A DNA stretch of 64,000 nucleotides from Callipepla californica brunnescens. Taxonomy: Eukaryota; Chordata; Aves; Galliformes; Odontophoridae. Positions within the stretch are counted from its first letter, which is position 1. Each line of letters begins with the position of its first letter. The DNA is taken from NCBI GenBank assembly GCA_023055505.1, contig JALIRH010000006.1, positions 23,099,105-23,163,104 of the forward strand, in the 5' to 3' direction. A model generated the notes under the pieces. The model made no database searches and had not been told where the DNA came from. It saw nothing but the letters and a program-made list of their open reading frames with translations. Positions 38,241 to 49,719 of this stretch are shown here, one piece after another. A program made the position numbers and the translations under genes.

Positions 38241-40253
38241 CATGTGTGGTGTTTTGGGTTTGTTTGTTTGTTTGTTTTAATCCTTTTTTTCTGTGTTTTC
38301 CAGCTGCTGCATTTGGCCTGACTGCTATTATTGCTGTGCTTTTTGCTGCATTGTAGCATTACACTTCCCTAAATGCTTTGCATATTTAAAGAAATCAATT
38401 CTGTCAATAGAGCAAGCATGTACAGTCATAAATTCTTTATTCAATGGCAGTCTTTTAATTTGTATCAATACAGCGGTACCCACACTATTATGCTCTTGCT
38501 TCTGAATCTGCAGAGAATCTGCAGTCCTTTTCTGCAATGGACTTCTCTGAAGTAGAGACAAGTATCTAGTGAACAAGTATCTATGCAGAAGCTACCACAG
38601 TATCTACACTGAACTGGTTGTTCTTAGTTTCACAGTAATGGGAGTGTGCTTGGGTTTACACAGTAATGTGTGTTTGTGTCTCTTTGATTTCTGCTTAACC
38701 TTGTGCCACAAAAATATTAGATTGTATTATTTCTAAATGCATATTACAAAGTGATTTAATTTGTAGTAGGAGCTAGAATTTCAATGTGCATTTTGAAGAA
38801 TGTCTTTATTTTTCTGGTTGTCTTCATGAGGAAGCAGGAGCCAACAGGAAAGTTCTGCTTTTGTAGTGTTGCTAATGCAGTGCTCCAATAGCTATACAAA
38901 TAAACATACTTCATAATATCTAGACAGCAAGTATTCATTTTAAAAATATTTTAGAATGTGGTCAAACTGTTTATGTCATAAAATGAAGTTCTATTATGAT
39001 AGAACTCTAATAAAATCACAATATCCATTTGGTATAAGAGAATTTAAAACTCTTGCTGTTTATCTTCTTAACTTTCCTAATTGAAGGAAATGGTTTGTAT
39101 GTCCTTTATAGGATATACAGAGTACATCTGTATTGCTAAATCAACTTTTTCAAGACAGTTATGAGGTAGATTGTAGGGGTTGTTGAAGGATAAGCGGTGG
39201 AATAATTCTTCTGCATTTAAAGACTAGCTCTTCTATTTATTTTCTTATGTCAAATGTAATTCAACCTGCCGATTCAGCTTATATTTATGGTGAAGCAATA
39301 GATTAAAAAACCTGACAGGAAGTTATTTTTGTATGCTAATTATCCACTGTGACTGAACAGCTGCATGTAACTAAGGACAGAATATGATGGCTCTCTGGCT
39401 AATTTACTTATATTTATTACACCTGTCCATAACAACTCCTATGGAATAATAGGGCCTCAACTATGAGAAATGGCATATTACAAATACTCTGTTTGTTTAG
39501 CATATTATTTCACAAGGAGAAATAAAAACGTGAGAACTTTGCATGCATGAGGTATTGAGGAAACAGCATGTTTCTTAGTGTGGTCCTGATTTTCTTTTTT
39601 GCAAAATTCTAGTTTGAAAAATTACTTGAATCCTCTATTCTGGCATTAGGCATTTCTTAATTGCATCAGCCACTACACAAAATAAATTTTTCTTTCTGTA
39701 AAGAGAATTCAGCAGAGAATGTTAATAGCATTGAGTATTAAAACATCTTGATTTTCATACTGCCACTGTGTAACTCAGCAGGAGAACCCTTATTTCTGAA
39801 TTCCCTGTGAACCAGCTCTTGTACTTGCTAATTGCTATACTGCTTCCCTGAAGCTCATTTTGACTAAGGTCTAAGTTACTGATAGAGAGGGTGACTCTGA
39901 ATGAAAATTCAAATAAGAGATATTTGTCACCAGGAACTGGTAGAGTTCATGGTCTCAAGATGCCTGTCATGCTATAGATGATCACGTGTGCACGTACTGT
40001 AATTACACCTGAAAAGATATTCTAGTAATGCTTGCTCACTTGCTAACTACTTGGAATAGCCTTAACAACCATATTAAGGCACATATAGAAAGTATGCTGT
40101 TAACTCTTGAATATAAATGATGAAATATTTGCCTTTATTTGAAAGCATGATAGGGTAATCTATTTGTCTGTACTAATATATAAGAAATTCCAGCATGCGT
40201 GAACTACAAAGATTATTAATCTGTAAAGATTAAAGATCTTTAAATCAGTTCCT
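38241..40253. other. Gene-free stretch
   Basis: AT-rich sequence with no recognised transposon or exon. It starts with a short TTTG run near 38260. Confidence 0.5.
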
Positions 40254-40400
40254 ATAGAATCATCAAGGTTGGAAAAGACTTGTGCTCCAGACCCCTTACC
40301 AGCTTTGTTGCCCTTCTCTGTATGCGTTTCAAGGTCTCTGTGTCTTTCTTGTTCTCAAGGGCCCTGAACTGAACACAGCATTTGGTACTTGCTTAGCTTA
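40254..40400 (-). mobile_element. CR1 LINE, antisense fragment
   Basis: ATAGAATCATCAAGGTTGGA at 40254-40273 is the reverse complement of a CR1 3' end. GTTGCCCTTCTCTGTATGCG and GGCCCTGAACTGAACACAGC follow and match the antisense of the body further upstream. The middle of the CR1 tail is therefore deleted. This is the only minus-strand CR1 recognised in the window. Confidence 0.85.
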
Positions 40401-41479
40401 CTATGTGTGACTTTCTCCTTTGGATTATTTTGGTTTTGGTGAATTTTTGTTCTATACTAAATGGAGGATTCAGGTAGAAAATTAGGGAAAATTCTGCAGT
40501 CAGGTTACATCTATGGGCTAGTCAATACCAGGCATCAAATGTGACTACTGGGCTCTTCTTTGAAAATGCACTAAACATGTACTCTGGGAAAGATGTTTAG
40601 GATGGAGAGCTTACTTCAGCTGCTTAGAATCAGAATCTCAGCCATCTTCTCAAAGGCTGGAGAGACTGGTTGATCTGCCCATAATAACTGATAATAGGAG
40701 AAATCTTTTCCTATCCCTATTTGGAGTACTATTTGAGAAATAGAGGTATATCATGTTTTAACGGTTAAGAGAGTTTTTCTATTAGGTAAAAGTTTTATTT
40801 TCTGCCTTTTGTTTAATCTTGTGAATAAATATTCTTTATTGGAGAAATAAGTAGAATATTACTACTCAATTTCTCCTCTGACTAGAATATTGTCATTACC
40901 TTTCTACTTGTTTCACTGATCTTTAAATGACCATTTTAATTTGTTAAAGGGTTGTTTAGGAGAGCTGACATATATACTGCTTATATTCTGTCTTGTCAGT
41001 AAGCATTTTCTACTTTGGCTGGAATTTCTGCACCACTAATGTGATCAAGAAGGTGGTTAATGTGTGGTTTCATGAGCAGCTAGAGAACTCAAGTTTCATT
41101 CTTTGGCATTGGTCATCTCATACACAAACCACTGAATTATGAAGGTATTTTTTGATGTGTTTTGAGCATGGACATCTGTCGGTGCAGTCACATCAATTCT
41201 TTCTTCTGCTGCTAACACTGCACTGACCCATGGTGATTTTTTTTATTTTTTTTTTTACCCAATCTTTGTAGTTTTGAATGAGTTTGTCTAGTACTGTTTA
41301 AGCTTGCTTATATCTTGTTTGCTGCTGTGTTTCATGGTGGCTTTGAAGAATTGATGCATGTGTATCAAATAGATGGATACTTTAATAAACGCTTAGAATA
41401 AGCTGTACTTTCATCCTCTGTTAGAAAGCTTCACTGGATAACATTTAATTCACAATATAAAACACTATTCCATGTGCTT

Positions 41480-41500
41480 GGGGTGGGGGGGGGGGGGGGG
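41480..41500. repeat. G-tract (G4-T-G16)
   Basis: Four G bases, one T and sixteen G bases in a row, followed by TGTGTAGG. The tract can form a G-quadruplex on the plus strand and is prone to length change and sequencing error. It is isolated in AT-rich DNA with no promoter features. Confidence 0.9.
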
Positions 41501-42916
41501 TGTGTAGGTATGGATTGATCCATTTTCTTCCCTCAGAGAATAAGCTGTAAGACAAATATCAGTCAGAGAAGTTTTGAGGCTATTACAGTTTGTTTCATTT
41601 GGTGTCTTTTTTTATCCAGCTCTTGGTTATGACTGCAGGAACAAATCAGTGAAATTCCTCCCCTCATGTATACACAGAATTGTTCTATTACCTCAGACTG
41701 TCAGTCCAAGCACAAGCGTGTGGTTTGTCTTACTTACATAAGTTTATGAAATTGGGTTTCATTGAATAACAGAACCTCCCAAGTCGCCTCTGACATCTGA
41801 GGATATGACTAGGACACAGAGGAAATGTATTCAGGTAATGTATGGGGTGTTTGGCCTTTTGTGGGCTCCTAGCTTTTCGAGGATTTAAATGATAAATTTA
41901 AATAGACAGCTAGTTAACTTAATTGCATTTAAAAAAAAAGTTTTTACAGGGCGTTGATTTTGCATACCAACTGAATCGCTGAAGGAGTGCAGTTTAAGTG
42001 ATCGTTTGCACAGCCTTCTTAGGCACAAGTGTTTTGAGATAACACACCTAGAAGCAAGGGGAGCTGTGTTTCAAAACAGCACTGGCACAAAGGGGTGAGG
42101 GATTACTGTGAGTGATATTGCCAAGATTGTTTCAACAGCATGAAAACAGCTGATAAACACTGTGGAAAAAAATGCAGTCCCCAGTTCACGGAGGCCTGCT
42201 TGTCCAGATAGGCTTGAACAGCTGCCAGTGGGTGAATCAGATGTCACTTGGGTTTGCGTGTGAGGAGGAGACAATCTGTTCCAGCAGCGCCAGAGCCTGA
42301 AAAGAGGGAATGAATCAACAGAAAGAGACTCCACACACAATGTCCTTTTCATGTTACTGGGAAAACCAGTTTTATGCCAAATTACTCTGGTATCAGGATT
42401 GTGCCATTTACCTTATTGGAAAGTGATAGCTCCCCTTTATCAGTCTGTACAGCACTCATTTTTATTCCCATCTTTCCTTAAAAGAAAAGGATATGGTTTC
42501 TTTGAGAATGTTGAATTGGGTTTCATTCTATGAGAGCGTGCAACTGTTGACAAATAATTCTATTTGCGGGCACTTAAATCACTGTTCCTTTCATGATAAG
42601 GAGAATTTAGATTTTTCTTTTGAATTATTGGGAATTGTATGGGCTGCGGATTCTGTTCTGCCCCACTTATGAAATGCTGAATTAAATGAGAGTAAAGCAT
42701 ACTAATTTAAATTCTGTGATCTGAAGCTTTTTTCCTCTTCAGAAACATAAATGTGTATGCACAGACAGGCACTGTCACTCTGAAAGGTGATTTTCTGTCA
42801 TTTGAAGGGCTACAAATGACTTGAATTATTCAAAATGTCTGCTGGGGGACCCCATAAGCTTCTGTGTTCAGCACTGGATCTTTACTGTGTTCATTCCTTA
42901 GCTTTAACAGCCCATC

Positions 42917-42933
42917 TTTTTTTTTTTTTTTTT
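42917..42933. repeat. Poly(T) run of 17
   Basis: A pure T run with no adjoining retroposed sequence recognised. Confidence 0.8.
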
Positions 42934-45900
42934 GGTGAAGGTTTGCTTTTGGTGATTTTTCATTACTCTTGAACATATCATTAACGTTCTCCAAAACAGA
43001 CCTTTAGATAGTGATCATATTTTTCTTGATCACTGTAAAATTTGTACTGTGACTGGGTCCAGTCACAGAAGAAGTACTTTGGATAATCTATCCTGTCTGT
43101 CAGTAAATACCCATTCCTGGGTTTAAGTTTCTGAGGGGATAGATTATCAAGCGCAGTTTTCACCCAGCAATATTAAGCAAGTGGTGTTTGTAAGAAAGCA
43201 GCCAGGATGGAAGGTAGTGGTTCCTAAACAGGCAGACATAATACAGTGAGACTCTCTAGTTTCACAGCAGTGCTCTCTGATCCACAATGTCCATCTTCTA
43301 AACAAATTTGTTCTTGGTAGGCTATTAGCCACTCAGAAAAATTGCTGTCAAGGTAGAATTGAATGTTATGCAAATGAAAGGAAAGCTTACTGTATTACAC
43401 CAAGTTAATCTTTATACCCGTTTTTCAAAATTTTTTTTCTCACACACAGTGAGATCACTTTCATAGCATCATGCCGCTCCTAATAATTGTACCTCACCTC
43501 ATGCAGTGCTTCTCAAATGTGTTGTAAGTGTCCCCTATGCTATACTTTCTATGCACACTTTGTCTCTGATGCTAATTTAGTCATAAATATTTGAAAAGCT
43601 GTAAGGTAGCATCATCGGATTTTTTGTCTTCATAGTATTTGAAGATGCTGCTCTGTAATGGCCAAGGCAAAGTTCTAGAAAAGAAGTAATTGTTTTATTT
43701 ATTACAGAATTGTCTCTTTTATGGTCGCTCTTGTTGATATTGCTATGAGCATTGTGTTGTTGTGGCCCTGTTCTTATTAGATGGAAGCCTTTTTTTAAAC
43801 ATGCAGGAAAAACTTCTATTTTTATTTTTTTGCTAGAGTACATGAAATACTACAATGTGTTAAGGTTTGGCTGTGTGAAGATATTCCTGTATCTTCTGAA
43901 TTACTTTGCTCAACAATCGTAGCTTCTCTTCTGGTCAGGCAGAACAGAGCCCTTCTGCAGCACTGAACTGAGTGTATTCTGCCCTGGACATGGAGAGTGG
44001 GACATACACATCAAAAAGTGAACACTTTGCTCTCTTGTCTGTAGGCATGAGTGAGTATAGCAATAGCAATCTTATGCCTCCTATGGCCTCCAGCTCTGAG
44101 GTCTCTGAAGCATGTGAGTGACACACAAGAGCTAGTGTTAAGGAAGAGGTAGAACAGCTATTGCTTACTCTTTCTGGCTTCAGGCTTTTTGTGCCGCATT
44201 CATGACTCCAAATGCTACTATGAAAAGCTGAATCTCCTTTAGAGTTGCATCTTAGCACTGCTATCCCGTTTTAGGCAATGACCATGAATTTAGGACCTCT
44301 GCATAAAGGGATATTGTTGGCATGTTAAAAATGTACATTCCTTTATTGCTACAGCTGTATTTTTTTAATTTTCTTAGAAGCAAGCTCCCAGAGAAATACT
44401 GGAGTTCAGAACTGAATACTCATTAATTTTATGCCTCAAAATTAGGTTTACTTGTTCCAGTTTTGAGATTTCACAATACAGATGCTCTGAGACATCAGCT
44501 GCCCAGACCTCAAGAGCAGTTCTGCCAGAGCTGGCTCAGTGCAGTCTGTGTGGGATGTCTTACTAGCTTGGAGCCAAATGCAGTAAGTTATACACAGCTC
44601 TGCTAGCTCTGACTGTTCTTAGCTGGATAACAGCAGTAATAATAATAACAGTAATAATGTGAATTTTATTGCTCTGTGGCAGGGGGACCAGACTGATTGT
44701 GAATCCTGGAAGGTTTCTCTGGATTTCCCCCAGTGTGCTCCTCATTGTGAGCAGTGAAGACTGCACAACGTCCTGTTGATGCAGTTTATATCCAGAGAGA
44801 CTTTTGCATAAAGCTGTCCCCAGAACTGTGGACCTTAAGGTCAGAGATGGTTTAAACCTCAGGAGCACAAGGAATGCTTCCAAGTTCAATACTTACAATG
44901 TGTTAACAACTTATTCAGATTTCCTAGCTAGAAATATTTATGATCAGAATCAGAGTTCTTGTGGATATAAAGCTTCACACAATTTTCTTCAGGTCTGTTT
45001 GGAAGTTTATTTAGGCAGAAGTATCCAAGAAAGGGGTTATACAAAGTATTCTGACCCACAGAAAGGTCAGTGCTGACATTTGTGACTGCTTTTGCACACC
45101 AATGTGTTTAGCTGTTAGCAGAACTGACCAAACATCATTTTCTTTTCATAAAGCAGTGAGACTGGGTAATCTGTTGTACTTTTCTCAATTAGTTGTAATG
45201 AGAGACATTTAACTACATTATTGGGGAACTAATATAATTACTGGATACTATGTTGGAAAATTCATAATGATTTGAAGCTCCTGGCAACATTTAATGAGAT
45301 TTCCTGTTTTGCTTTCATTCATTCAAGTATGTCCTTTAGCAGTTAGATTGGTAAAGGTTGATACATATTGGCATGAAAGAGTTTCTTAAAAGCAAAATTA
45401 ATGTATAGTGGGGTCTGTTCATATCCCGAACCCAATCTGAACCAAATATTATGGAGAATCTTTTTTTTTTTATCTTTTTCCATAATGTTTCTGACGAACA
45501 ATGAGAACTGTTTTTCCCGATATCAGGTTGTTGTTTAATCTTCAAGTAAATTAGGAAAGAAAAAACATAAGGCTCAGTTGGGGGGATTTTAATACTTAAA
45601 ATCCACTGTTGTATAGGAAAAGAAAGGGCAAACTTAAACAAAAGATTCCACAAAATTTGTTGGATGCACTCTTGGCTTTAGATGCAAAGTATAGCATTCT
45701 GTAGTTTCTAGCTGTAAGACAAATTTCGGAGCTACATTTAAATAGAGTAGTAACACAAAACAAAAATATATTTGTCCTACTCTGTTAGGAAAGTGACCTG
45801 TGAAGAATAGAAGTTGTTTGTGGTTTTAAGTAAGCTGTCTTTTAGTGTAACTCTGAAATAATTATTTTTATGTTGTATAATACGACCCAAATATTGTATT

Positions 45901-46619
45901 TTTGTCAGCATGTCTAATAGGTTGCTCAATACCCTTGTTCTGTACAGGTCATTGAGCCCATTCATGTTCAATGATATACAGTATGAATGTTCATGGGTAG
46001 TTTGATACATCTTTAATAGTAGGTGAAGGAAATGGCATGGGTTTATTTTTTGACCTTCTGGAAGTGTTTTCCCAGCTCAGTGAATTGCAATTCTGGTCTG
46101 ATCTGTGGAAAAAGAAATTCAGGAGAAGAATATGTTTAATTACTGCAGATAAACCTCTAAGAGCTGCCCAGTCTTTTCCTGCGATTACCATTATTAAGAG
46201 AATTAAAGGAACATTTGTTTTAGATAAATTATTGTACAAAGTGAAAGGTCACTGTGAGTGTTTTCCTCGCACTTCTGAGTTCTTGGATTAGTTTATACTG
46301 CTTTAATGACCTCATCTCTGCCCTCGATGCAAAATACCTTGGAAAAGCCATTCTGATCAGGGCCCTTTGCTTGATCCTAAATGAAAGAGCTATGAATACT
46401 TGCTCACGAGTAATAAATACTAAAAAATTATGCCAGTTGACATTAAAACTATTTAAAATTGACAATTTACTTTTTAGACTATGATAAGTGTAATGAAAAA
46501 AAAAAAGAAATTGTGATAAGAATAAATATAAAAACCCATCTAGCCAGCAAGATGCATATTGAATATACAAATACAAGAAGAATTCGGAAGGTCTAGATGA
46601 AGATGATAAAGATTCAATT

Positions 46620-46999
46620 TGTTGAGAAGAGCTCTAGGGAGATGTCATTGTGGCATTCCAGTACTTGAAGGAAGTGTATGAACGGGATGGGTAGGGGGGA
46701 GGGAACCAAGTGTTTACATGGGGTGATAGTGGTAGAACAAGGGGGAACGGTTTTGAATTAAGATGGTAGATTTAGGTAAGATATTAGGAGGAAGTTTTTC
46801 ACTCAGAGTAGTGACTCACTGGAACAGCCTACCCAGAGATGTTGTGGATGCCCCACCTCTGGAGGCATTCAAGAGGAGGCTGGGTGTGGCTCTGGGCAGC
46901 CTGGTCTGATGGTTGGTGAGCCTGCCTGTGGCAAGGAGGTTGAAACTCAGTGATTTTTGAGGTCCTTTTCAACCCAGGTTGCTGCATGATGATTCTGCA
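46620..46999 (+). mobile_element. CR1 LINE, 3' fragment
   Basis: Starts at the GAGAAGAG-CTC-AGGGAGA block and runs through CATTCCAGTACTTGAAGGAA, GTGACTCACTGGAACAGCCT and GGCATTCAAGAGGAGGCTGG. It ends with GGTCCTTTTCAACCCAGGTT and ATGATGATTCTGCA. About 380 bp and fairly complete for a 3' CR1 piece. No open frame is retained. Confidence 0.92.
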
Positions 47000-47537
47000 A
47001 TGTCACATACTCTTGAAAGTTTATTTCCTACTTGAGGCACTGTGTTCCTGACAAAAAGATAGAACAGTCTGATGGATAGCAGATGATGCTAACTCTTGTA
47101 TCTTGCATGCAGAGATGTAGGGACAGGCTGAAGCAGTGTACTGCAGAGAGCTAGCTAGGAAATACTGTGCAAGGGTGTAACAGCGCTTCTTACGTGTTCC
47201 TTTTAAAAAAACACGTCTAGAAATTTTCTTTCTTTTCAGGCAAGAAGATTGAGTTAATGTCCATCAAATGCAGTGGTTTTGCCCTAATCTGCATGAATCC
47301 TATACAGCACAAGCCCAACAGCCCTTGCTAATCGGTTTCAGCTGAAATTTGATAGTCTGCTAGATTCAAAGCACTGAGCTCTACAATGACCATGATCCCA
47401 TTTCTTTATGCCTATGGAAATGGCATGCTACTGTTAGCTTGTAGGTTTAGCTTCACTGAGGAAAATCTTGATAGTGGCAGCATTATGTCATTAGGCCTCC
47501 AAAGAGTCTTCAGGAAGCAGAAGTAAGACTGTCATTA
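47000..47537. other. Interval between two CR1 copies
   Basis: Unique-looking sequence of about 540 bp separating two plus-strand CR1 fragments. No gene was seen. Confidence 0.5.
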
Positions 47538-47924
47538 GTGACTGGAGCACCTTTCCCAGGAAAGACCGGGAGAGTGGGGAACTGTTGAGCCCAGAAAAGA
47601 GAAGGCTCAAGAGGGATTTCATTGATGTCTAAAAATATCTGAAGAGAGGGTGCAGTGAAGGAAGAGCCAGGCTCTTTTCAGTGGATCCCGGTTCCAGGAC
47701 AGGAGGCAATGGACACAAACTGGAATAAGAACACAGGAGCTCTTGAACAATAGGAAGCACTTCTGTACTGTGCAGATGCTGAAGCACTGGCACAGGCCAC
47801 CCAGAGAATGTGTAGATACCTCCTGGGAAATCTTAAGAATGTGCCTTAACATGGGCCTAGCCCATGTGCTCTGAGTAGCCCTGATGGAGTAGGGCTTGGC
47901 CAGACTCTGATGATTCTGTGATCT
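47538..47924 (+). mobile_element. CR1 LINE, 3' fragment of another subfamily
   Basis: Begins GACTGGAGCACCTTTCCCAG (47540-47559) and passes through GAGCCAGGCTCTTTTCAGTG and GACAGGAGGCAATGGACACA. It then runs through CACTGGCACAGGCCACCCAG and ends TGATGATTCTGTGATCTT. The block order matches CR1 but the wording differs from the copy at 46620, so it is a different subfamily. The extreme 3' end is eroded. Confidence 0.9.
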
Positions 47925-48974
47925 TGCCTCTCCTATTTTTGTACTCCTATAGTAGTTTTGGATTTTGGCTACAGACACGTCAAATAAGTGACTTTCTGGA
48001 CTGCATGTTTCACAGGCCCACTCTCATCAGATATGTGTGATGTGGGAGCTGTTAATTCTTTTGTCTTGCCTTTACTAGCTTACTGATTTGAACCAAGAGA
48101 CCTTTTTTTGGCCCTAGGGAGCTTACATGTATGAAACTGCATGATCATTAAATATACATCACAAATATTTTTTTCTCTCTTGTTCCCTGGCTGTTTTTTC
48201 TTATTTTATTTCATAATGCAGTTTTGGTTGGCCACATGCTGAGTTTCTCACTCGTTGCAGCATTTAGCAAGAACACTCTGGCAGATAGACTTGGTTTATG
48301 AATTCATTTTCATAATGTTCCAACATTCACATCATGGCTTTTTGCCTGACAAGTGGGAAATTTAAAAAATAATAATAAAAAATAAGCACATTATAACACA
48401 GCAGGAATTGTTTTTGCAAAGTTGCATCTTAATGCATGAACTATGTAGTGGGAGAGTTTTTAGGTCAGTGTAATTGAGCTCTTGGTTTGGGTTTTGTTTT
48501 TCTTTCTTGGTTTGTTTTTTTTGCACTATTGTTTTGTACACTATTCCATTTTTGTGCTGTTTCACAAAGACATAATAAAGAGTTATCAGATGGAGGTGGC
48601 AAAGAGAACAGTGTATATGTTTTGTCCAAGTGCAGTGGCTCTCCGGAAAGAGTCAAACATTCAAAGAAATTGCTGTGTAAGATCGTTTTTGTCTGTGTTT
48701 TAGAAAAGCTTGCTGCTGCTGTGTAGGGGAGTTAATAGCAATCATATTAAACAGAAGGACCTGCAGTGCCCAGGCTGGAGAGATGCTGCAAGTTTATATC
48801 ATGCATAGGAGAAAACGAGGCCATTATCATCACAGGCAGTCTCCTAATATATGTGGTGCTCATTTTTCTTGTAGGGAATGAAGCCACATAGAACGGGGCT
48901 AATTAAAGATTTTCAGTGTTTAAGGAGATTTGCTAAGGCTTTTACTGATTTATAGGCCTTTTCCTCTTACTCAG
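47925..48974. other. Gene-free interval before the candidate exon
   Basis: Unique-looking sequence. The last 200 bases (about 48780-48974) are less AT-rich than their surroundings and end in a strong splice-acceptor-like tract. Confidence 0.45.
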
Positions 48975-49182
48975 CAAGTCATCAGAGACTTCCCTTCAAC
49001 CCTGCAAAGCATGAGAACCTACCAACAAAATCTGTGCCGTTAGCGATCCCTGCCACAGCCCAAGAGCTGCTGAATGGCATGTTTCTACAAATTGGCAGCT
49101 GGATTTCTCTCTTCTCAATAAACTCACTGGAATCTGACTGGAATAACAGACAACCTGTCTCCTTTTCAGTGCCTCTGGCAGG
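48975..49182 (+). CDS. Candidate internal coding exon, 208 bp
   Basis: A strong acceptor (CCTTTTCCTCTTACTCAG ending at 48974) and a strong donor (AGG followed by GTAAGC, GT at 49183-49184) bound a segment open in exactly one frame. That frame takes one base from the previous exon, then reads 68 codons, then leaves two bases. It begins SHQRLPFNPAKHENL, has a moderately hydrophobic stretch GMFLQIGSWISLFSI in the middle, and ends PVSFSVPLAG. The other two frames stop within 23 codons. I recognise no family. The local base composition is more balanced than its surroundings. It could be a coding exon, a non-coding RNA exon, or chance: an open frame this long arises by chance in a few percent of such segments. 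Confidence 0.3.
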
Positions 49183-49657
49183 GTAAGCAACCCAGGAAAA
49201 CGTTTGCTAGGAGATCATCACATTGTCAGGAGGCATTAGGAAAGCCTAACTGACTTCAGAGCCCATTATGCAGGACAGCATGTGCACAAAGTCATTATTT
49301 GTATCTAGATCAATTCAGTTTAAAAGACATATTTGAGAAGGATGTATTTATTTTGATGTCACTTTTTAATTTTATATGTGCAAAGCACACTGTATAGAGT
49401 CCATGTATAGTTTTGAATTATTCAGTGTCTTGTTCAAATCAGTGATTTATAACATGGGAAAGTGTATTTATTTTGAATGCATTTTTTCTCTGTTATAGAA
49501 TGACTGGCACAAGTAACAAGTTATGACCTCCACTGGGGCTACTTTGATAAAAATTGTAAATAATACATTTCAAGAGACAGATAATTTTACATTTCTTGTT
49601 AAAATAAATATATTTCTATTGAAGGCAATTGAGGTTGGTGACACAAGCCACGCTTAA

Positions 49658-49719
49658 CAACTTAATTTGGTTGAATGGATGTTTTTCTCAACTTCATTTG
49701 GTTGAATGGATGTTTTTCT
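49658..49719. repeat. 31-bp tandem duplication
   Basis: Two adjacent 31-base units (49658-49688 and 49689-49719) differ at a single position, an A versus C in CAACTTAATTTGG / CAACTTCATTTGG. The near identity suggests a recent event. Confidence 0.92.

Larger units (their letters stand above)
40401..46619. other. Gene-free stretch with a G-tract and poly(T)
   Basis: No transposon was recognised across more than 6 kb. It contains the G16 tract at 41480, a T run at 42917 and a somewhat GC-richer patch at 42170-42330. That patch contains a minus-strand acceptor-like site (cut at 42297/42296) followed by 19 open codons. Minus-strand open frames of about 90-108 codons at 42071, 43935 and 44563 show no recognised homology. 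Confidence 0.45.

Noticed and set aside
43935..44889. Two minus-strand open frames of 107-108 codons
   Set aside because: No domain, no phase-compatible splice partners and no poly(A) signal. The lengths are consistent with chance.
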